Assembly (NCBI GenBank): GCA_030526445.1
Contig: JAUNCV010000014.1
Span: forward strand, 3,225 to 21,816
Reading direction: 5' to 3'
Origin: Bacteroidales bacterium
GTDB lineage: Bacteria > Bacteroidota > Bacteroidia > Bacteroidales > UBA3663
DNA length: 18,592 bases
The notes below the pieces were generated by a model, which worked only from the letters and a program-made list of their open reading frames with translations, was not told the origin of the DNA and did no database searches. Of the stretch, positions 14,243-18,592 are shown piece by piece (position 1 is the stretch's first letter; each line of letters starts with the position of its first letter). The translations under genes were made by a program, and so were the position numbers.

Positions 14243-15886
14243 ATGAAAGCAAAATATATTTTTGGTGCAGCTGCCTTGATGCTTTCGATGAGCATGACCT
14301 CTTGTGTCAATGACCTCGATGTTGAGCCAATCGATCCATCAACCTCAATGACACCTAATGCAGAAGCTCATTTCAACAAGTGCTATGCTAACTTCGCTGT
14401 GGCAGGCAATGGCGGTGCCAATGGCGACTGCGATATCGACGGCCTCGATGGCGGTACTACCGGCTACTGGCGTCAGATGTTCAATGCTAACGAACTCACC
14501 TCTGACGAGGCATTCTGCGGTTGGGGTGATGAAGGTATTGCTGACTTCTGCAACAACACCTGGGGTGCAAGCCACCCAATGCTCAAGGGTTACTACTACC
14601 GTCTCTTCTTCGGTGTAACCATGTGCAACTACTACCTCTCAGAGTGTGCTGATTACAATGAGACCATGACTGCTGAGGTTCGTTTCCTCCGTGCATTCCA
14701 CTATCATCAGTTGCTCGACTGCTTCGGTAAGAACATCCCATTCATCGTTGAGATGAGCTCAGAGATGGCTAAGCCAGCACAGGGCAACCAGGTATATGAG
14801 TTTATTGAGAAGGAGTTGCTCGAGATTGAGCCAATGCTCATGGAGCCAGCAGCTCGCCGCATGGGTCAGGAGGGTTACGGCCGTGCTGATAAGGCTGCCG
14901 CTTGGATGCTCCTCGCTCGTCTTTATCTCAATGCACAGGTTTATACCGGCACTGCTCAGTGGGATAAGGCAGAGATGTATGCAGTAAAGGTTATCGATCG
15001 TTCGGGTCGTAAGCTTTGCAAGACTCCAGGTTCAAGCTTCACCACCAATGAGGGAGAGACCCGTGAGTGGAGCGCTTACCAGAAGCTCTTCATGGGCGAC
15101 AATGGTGAGACCGATGCTGCTGATGAGGCAATTCTTGCTCTCCTTCAGGATGGTATCACTACCACCTCTTGGGGTACTTCGCTCTTCGCTATGGCTTCAA
15201 CCTTCAAGGCTGATATGGTTCTCGTAAAGGACAAGACCGCTAACGGTACCTCTGAGAACTGGGCTGGTAACCGTGCTCGCAAGGACCTCGTTGCTAAGTT
15301 CTTCGATGGCGATGCAAGCAAGGCTCCTAACGGTACTTGCTGGGAGATGGTCAATGCCGCTGGCGATGACCGTGCTCTCCTCTGGGGTAAGGATCGTAAC
15401 CTCGACATCGTCAATGCTGGCGAGTTTACCGATGGCTTCTCAGTTTGCAAGTTCACCAACCATTACTCAAACAACGGCGCTCCTCACAATGGACAGTTCC
15501 CTGATGCAGATATGTTCATCATGCGTATGGCAGAGGCTTATCTCACTGCTGCAGAGGCAATCACTCGTGGTGCTGGTGCAACCAACCTCAATGCAGTAGC
15601 ACTCGACTACGTGAATACTGTTCGTTCTCGTGCTCATGCTTCTGAGAAGAACGCTATGACCATCAATGAGCTCGCTGACGAGTGGAGCCGTGAGTTCTAC
15701 TTCGAGGGTCGTCGTCGTTCGGACCTCATCCGCTTCGGCTTCTATGGTGGTTCTAACTACACCTGGCAGTGGAAGGGTGGCGTTATGGGTGGTCAGTCAA
15801 TTGCTACCTACCGCAATGTATTCGCTATTCCTGATACCGACCTCAGCGCTAACTCTAACCTGATTCAGAACGAGGGTTACAAATAA
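14243..15886 (+). CDS. susD: SusD-family starch-binding surface lipoprotein
   Basis: A 547-residue lipoprotein with a signal peptide ending SMTSC; Cys21 is the lipid site, followed by VNDLDVEP with acidic residues that fit surface export. SusD caps SusC and hands over bound glucans. SusD-family features include YWRQMFNANELTSDEAFCGWGD (75-96), the RFLRAFHYHQLLDCFG helix (147-162), the TPR-like RADKAAAWMLLARLYLNAQVY block, and the C-terminal SREFYFEGRRRSDLIRFG. Trp94 lies near the position of a maltose-stacking Trp in Bacteroides SusD (Trp98), but I could not align it rigorously. Intergenic gaps of 17 and 15 bp show it is within one operon with susC and the susE-like gene. Confidence 0.95.
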   Translation: MKAKYIFGAAALMLSMSMTSCVNDLDVEPIDPSTSMTPNAEAHFNKCYANFAVAGNGGANGDCDIDGLDGGTTGYWRQMFNANELTSDEAFCGWGDEGIADFCNNTWGASHPMLKGYYYRLFFGVTMCNYYLSECADYNETMTAEVRFLRAFHYHQLLDCFGKNIPFIVEMSSEMAKPAQGNQVYEFIEKELLEIEPMLMEPAARRMGQEGYGRADKAAAWMLLARLYLNAQVYTGTAQWDKAEMYAVKVIDRSGRKLCKTPGSSFTTNEGETREWSAYQKLFMGDNGETDAADEAILALLQDGITTTSWGTSLFAMASTFKADMVLVKDKTANGTSENWAGNRARKDLVAKFFDGDASKAPNGTCWEMVNAAGDDRALLWGKDRNLDIVNAGEFTDGFSVCKFTNHYSNNGAPHNGQFPDADMFIMRMAEAYLTAAEAITRGAGATNLNAVALDYVNTVRSRAHASEKNAMTINELADEWSREFYFEGRRRSDLIRFGFYGGSNYTWQWKGGVMGGQSIATYRNVFAIPDTDLSANSNLIQNEGYK

Positions 15887-15901
15887 TAAACGTGCAAAAC
15901 A

Positions 15902-17137
15902 ATGAAAAAGTTTTTATATAGCGTAATGCTTTTGGCCCTCGCTGCTGGCTATACCTCTTGCGAGGACGATAACGATGACAACCCTTCGCTCCACAAGGCG
16001 ACTGAGTTTGTTCTCAACGACCCAACCTACATCAACCAGCACCTTGATCTGGCATCTGGTGGTGAACTCAAGTTTACCTGCTCACAGCCTGACTATGGTT
16101 TCCCATTGCAGTGTAAGTACTCTTTGCAGTACTCTCTCACCAACACCTTCAATGTAAGTGTTGACGAGGCAGATGCTGACGATTCAAAGGTAGCCGACTA
16201 TCAGAGCGGCGAAGAGAGTTCTTCATGCGTTCTTACCATTGCTGCATCGGGCGACAACAGCTTTGCTCGTGGTCTCCAGCAGCTCGGTAAGTGGGAGGAG
16301 AATGCTGTGCCAGTCTTGATTCCTGTATATGTTCGCGTAAAGTGCGAGCCTAAGGCTGAGACTGCTGCTAATGTGAAGGACTACATCATTTACTCAAATG
16401 TAGTTACTCTCAATGTAACTCCTATGTATGTTGAGCTCAAGGATGCTCCTGTTGTAATGTGGTACCTCGTAGGTAACCTCTTCGGTGGCTTGTGGGGCAG
16501 CATTCCAGGCGAGACCGCTCTTCCAATGTTTGCTATTCCTGATTATAGCTATGACAAGAAGACCGGTTTGGGCGAGCTCGAGTATATCAACTACTTCATC
16601 ACTGGTTCTTATGACAATGGTAACGAGGACTCACAGGCTGGTTTCAAGATTCAGCCAGATAACTTCAACTGGGATCTCGGTATGACTGGTGACAATGGCC
16701 AGAAGGGTGTAATCAAGTTCCGTAACAAGGGTGATGACGGTGGCCACATCGTTGCTCCAAACGATGGTTACTATCGTCTTGTTATGAACACCGACAAGAA
16801 GGAGGCTGAGTTCGAGCAGCTCGATATTACTCCTGCTGTTTACGGTTCAATGAGCCTCTCTGGTACCTTCAACGAGTGGGGTGAGACCGCAATGCTTCCT
16901 TACAACAAGGAGGGCGTTGAGAACCACACTTGGTATGTTGTTGTTGATGTTGCTGAGGCTGGTGGCTTCAAGTTCCGTCCTGGTGGTGCTTGGGCTGGTC
17001 ACAACAAGGGTAAGAACGAGATTGTTACCCGTGGTATTGCCAAGGCTGACTCTGGCGAGGATATCGGTATCGATGCTGGTACCTGGATTATCACTTACTG
17101 CGATATCAACGGCGAGTTTAACGTTTTCGCAAAGTAA
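15902..17137 (+). CDS. susE: SusE-like surface starch-binding lipoprotein
   Basis: A 411-residue protein with lipobox GYTSC (Cys20) followed by EDDNDDN, a strong acidic surface-export signal. Residues 30-175 form a beta-rich Ig-like SusE domain. Two starch-binding-like modules follow at about 185-308 (MWYLVGNLFGGLWG, FKIQPDNFNWDLG) and 313-411 (GSMSLSGTFNEWGETAMLPYN, FKFRPGGAWAGHN). Both have the aromatic-rich LxGxFxxW pattern of SusE/SusF modules. Two modules match Bacteroides SusE. It would hold starch at the surface and has no catalytic motif. Its N-terminus resembles that of the next gene product, which suggests an old duplication. Stop at 17135-17137; a hairpin follows. Confidence 0.87.
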   Translation: MKKFLYSVMLLALAAGYTSCEDDNDDNPSLHKATEFVLNDPTYINQHLDLASGGELKFTCSQPDYGFPLQCKYSLQYSLTNTFNVSVDEADADDSKVADYQSGEESSSCVLTIAASGDNSFARGLQQLGKWEENAVPVLIPVYVRVKCEPKAETAANVKDYIIYSNVVTLNVTPMYVELKDAPVVMWYLVGNLFGGLWGSIPGETALPMFAIPDYSYDKKTGLGELEYINYFITGSYDNGNEDSQAGFKIQPDNFNWDLGMTGDNGQKGVIKFRNKGDDGGHIVAPNDGYYRLVMNTDKKEAEFEQLDITPAVYGSMSLSGTFNEWGETAMLPYNKEGVENHTWYVVVDVAEAGGFKFRPGGAWAGHNKGKNEIVTRGIAKADSGEDIGIDAGTWIITYCDINGEFNVFAK

Positions 17138-17147
17138 ATAAGTAAAA

Positions 17148-17180
17148 CCTAAGGGGTATCTGAAACGGATACTCCTTGGG
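17148..17180 (+). other. Hairpin between the susE-like and susF-like genes
   Basis: A 13-bp stem (17148-17160 with 17168-17180, two G-T wobbles) and a 7-nt loop lie in the 66-bp gap. This gap is much longer than the 15-17 bp gaps between susC, susD and susE. The stem is followed by A-rich sequence with no T run, so it is not a standard terminator. It is placed to protect the upstream mRNA or to lower susF expression relative to susE. Confidence 0.7.
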
Positions 17181-17203
17181 AAACCTAAAAACAAAAGAAT
17201 ACA

Positions 17204-18592
17204 ATGAAAAAAGTATTATATAGCATTTTGGCTATTGGCGCCTTGTTCGCTTATTCTTCTTGCGACGACGACAACTATGCCGACTGGAGCGATCCACAGC
17301 AGAATCCACAGGAGGTGATTGTTGATGCTGATGTTGCTAAGGCTGTCACTGACGGTATCAGCTCTGTTCCTACTCTCTTCGATTTCGCTTCGCTCACTGA
17401 TGAGAACATCAAGGTGTTCAACCCTGCTTCTGTACAGAATCCTACTTCATACGAGGTGATGTTTACTAATGGCAAGGTTGTTTCTGCTTCGAACGATGGT
17501 AAGATTGAGGCTTCTGCATTGCAGGCAGCTGTCATTGATATCTTCGGCAAGCGTCCTGTGGAGCGTGAGGTTGACGCTATCGTAATTGCTCGCACCGAGG
17601 TTGAGGGCATCATGGTAAAGGCTGTTAAGGATATTACCATTAACGCTAAGCTCGTTGCTCCTGAAATCTTCCCACACCTCTACTTGATTGGTGCTCCTTC
17701 TAAATGGGATCCAACTTGCACCACCATGCCATTCACCCACAGCGGTAAGGATGTGTATGATGATCCTTGGTTCTCTATTCTCTTCCCTGTTGAGGATGGC
17801 GATACTTGGTTCGCATTTGCCGATGACAAGACTGTTGAGTCCAATGATTGGAGCAATGTATTTGGTGCTGTTGAGGGTAATGGCTTCAACCTCGTAGGCG
17901 AAGAGGGTAAGTTCTCACGTCGCGCTGATTTGGAGGATGATGGTTCATTCAAGGTAACTGTTAATGGTGATGCTAAGTTCATCAAGATGACTTGCAACAT
18001 GCTCGATGGTACCTACCTCATTGAGAAGGTTAACTTCGTTCCATACATCTACCTTCCTGGCAATGCACAGGGCTGGAACCCATCTACTGCACCTGCACTC
18101 GTAGGCAATGGTGAGGGTCTCTATACCGGTTATGCTTATATGGATGGCGAGTTCAAGTTCACTCAGGAGCGTGCTTGGGCTGCAGAGTATAACAACGGCT
18201 CATTCAACACCTGCTCAGCAGACTTCGATCTCGGCGCTAAGGATGGTGGTAACATCAAGTGCAACAGCACAGGCGTTTACTACTTCGAGGTAAATGTTGC
18301 TACTGGCGAACTCAATGCTATTAAGGTTGAGACCATGGCTATGATTGGCGGTTTCAATGGTTGGGGCGATGACGCTGTTATGACCTGGAACGCTGATGAG
18401 CTCTGCTACGAAGGCGAGGCTAATGTGACCGACGCTGGCTGGAAGTTCCGTATCAACAAGGATTGGGGTATCAACCTCGGCGGTACTGTCAACAATCTCG
18501 TTGCAAATGGCGACAATCTCGATGTTGCTGGTACCAAGGTGAAGCTCTATCCATGCCGCACCACTTCTGATAACATCTACTGCGTTGTAGAG
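17204..18592 (+). CDS. susF: SusF-like surface starch-binding lipoprotein, cut by window edge
   Basis: 463 codons are visible and the frame is open at the right edge. The start at 17204-17206 gives a lipoprotein signal (MKKVLYSILAIGALFAYSSC) with Cys20 followed by DDDN, an acidic surface-export signal. A beta-rich N-terminal domain (about 30-150) is followed by three starch-binding-like modules. They begin at about 158 (LYLIGAPSKWDP), 280 (YIYLPGNAQGWNP) and 378 (MAMIGGFNGWGDD), each with Trp/Phe-rich strands (FKFTQERAW, WKFRINKDWGINLGG). Three modules match Bacteroides SusF (about 485 residues), so only the last part should be missing. It has no catalytic motif. Its role is binding starch next to SusC/SusD. 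Confidence 0.86.
   Translation, partial: MKKVLYSILAIGALFAYSSCDDDNYADWSDPQQNPQEVIVDADVAKAVTDGISSVPTLFDFASLTDENIKVFNPASVQNPTSYEVMFTNGKVVSASNDGKIEASALQAAVIDIFGKRPVEREVDAIVIARTEVEGIMVKAVKDITINAKLVAPEIFPHLYLIGAPSKWDPTCTTMPFTHSGKDVYDDPWFSILFPVEDGDTWFAFADDKTVESNDWSNVFGAVEGNGFNLVGEEGKFSRRADLEDDGSFKVTVNGDAKFIKMTCNMLDGTYLIEKVNFVPYIYLPGNAQGWNPSTAPALVGNGEGLYTGYAYMDGEFKFTQERAWAAEYNNGSFNTCSADFDLGAKDGGNIKCNSTGVYYFEVNVATGELNAIKVETMAMIGGFNGWGDDAVMTWNADELCYEGEANVTDAGWKFRINKDWGINLGGTVNNLVANGDNLDVAGTKVKLYPCRTTSDNIYCVVE

Noticed and set aside
14345..14575. Short open frames inside susC, susD and susE in other frames
   Set aside because: They are by-products of the strong codon bias in these genes; no signal peptides or motifs.

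Overview
The window looks like chromosome of a Bacteroidota gut or oral anaerobe, most likely a Prevotella/Segatella-type organism. The phylum call rests on a SusC/SusD pair, SusE/SusF-like lipoproteins with acidic residues after the lipid cysteine, a membrane-spanning TPR/HTH regulator of the SusR type, promoters of the TTTG-N20-TAnnTTTG kind, and A-rich leaders instead of Shine-Dalgarno sites. The genus is an inference from overall gene style and is not proven.

Layout: seven genes run leftward from a 431-bp divergent control region at 10771-11201, and four run rightward. Leftward, from the control region, are a GH13 amylase-family lipoprotein, a GH77 4-alpha-glucanotransferase (malQ), an SLC45-like MFS sugar transporter, a SusR-like regulator, a tRNA1(Val) N6-methyltransferase (trmN6) overlapping the regulator by 4 bp, then trxB with its own upstream -7 element, and a subtilisin-family (S8) protease cut by the window edge. 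Rightward are susC, susD, a susE-like gene and a susF-like gene, the last cut by the right edge.

Functionally this is a starch/malto-oligosaccharide utilisation locus. SusE, SusF and SusD would bind starch at the surface, and SusC with SusD would move oligosaccharides across the outer membrane. The GH13 enzyme would trim them, the MFS carrier would move maltose-sized sugars across the inner membrane, and the DPE2-type MalQ would process them in the cytoplasm. The SusR-like protein would sense the sugar in the periplasm and drive both arms. No susA (neopullulanase) or susB (GH97 alpha-glucosidase) is present here, so the inner half of the pathway differs from the prototype sus operon.

The main oddities are a probable 1-nt frameshift that removes the last membrane helix of the MFS carrier, a cluster of AT-rich repeats and palindromes around the susC promoters, strong hairpins between malQ and the MFS gene and between susE and susF, a large insertion in the GH77 catalytic domain with a reduced N-terminal starch-binding part, and translational coupling of a tRNA-modification gene to the starch regulator. 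I saw no mobile element, CRISPR array, tRNA or rRNA. The window does not contain a clearly new system; it is a variant of a known one.
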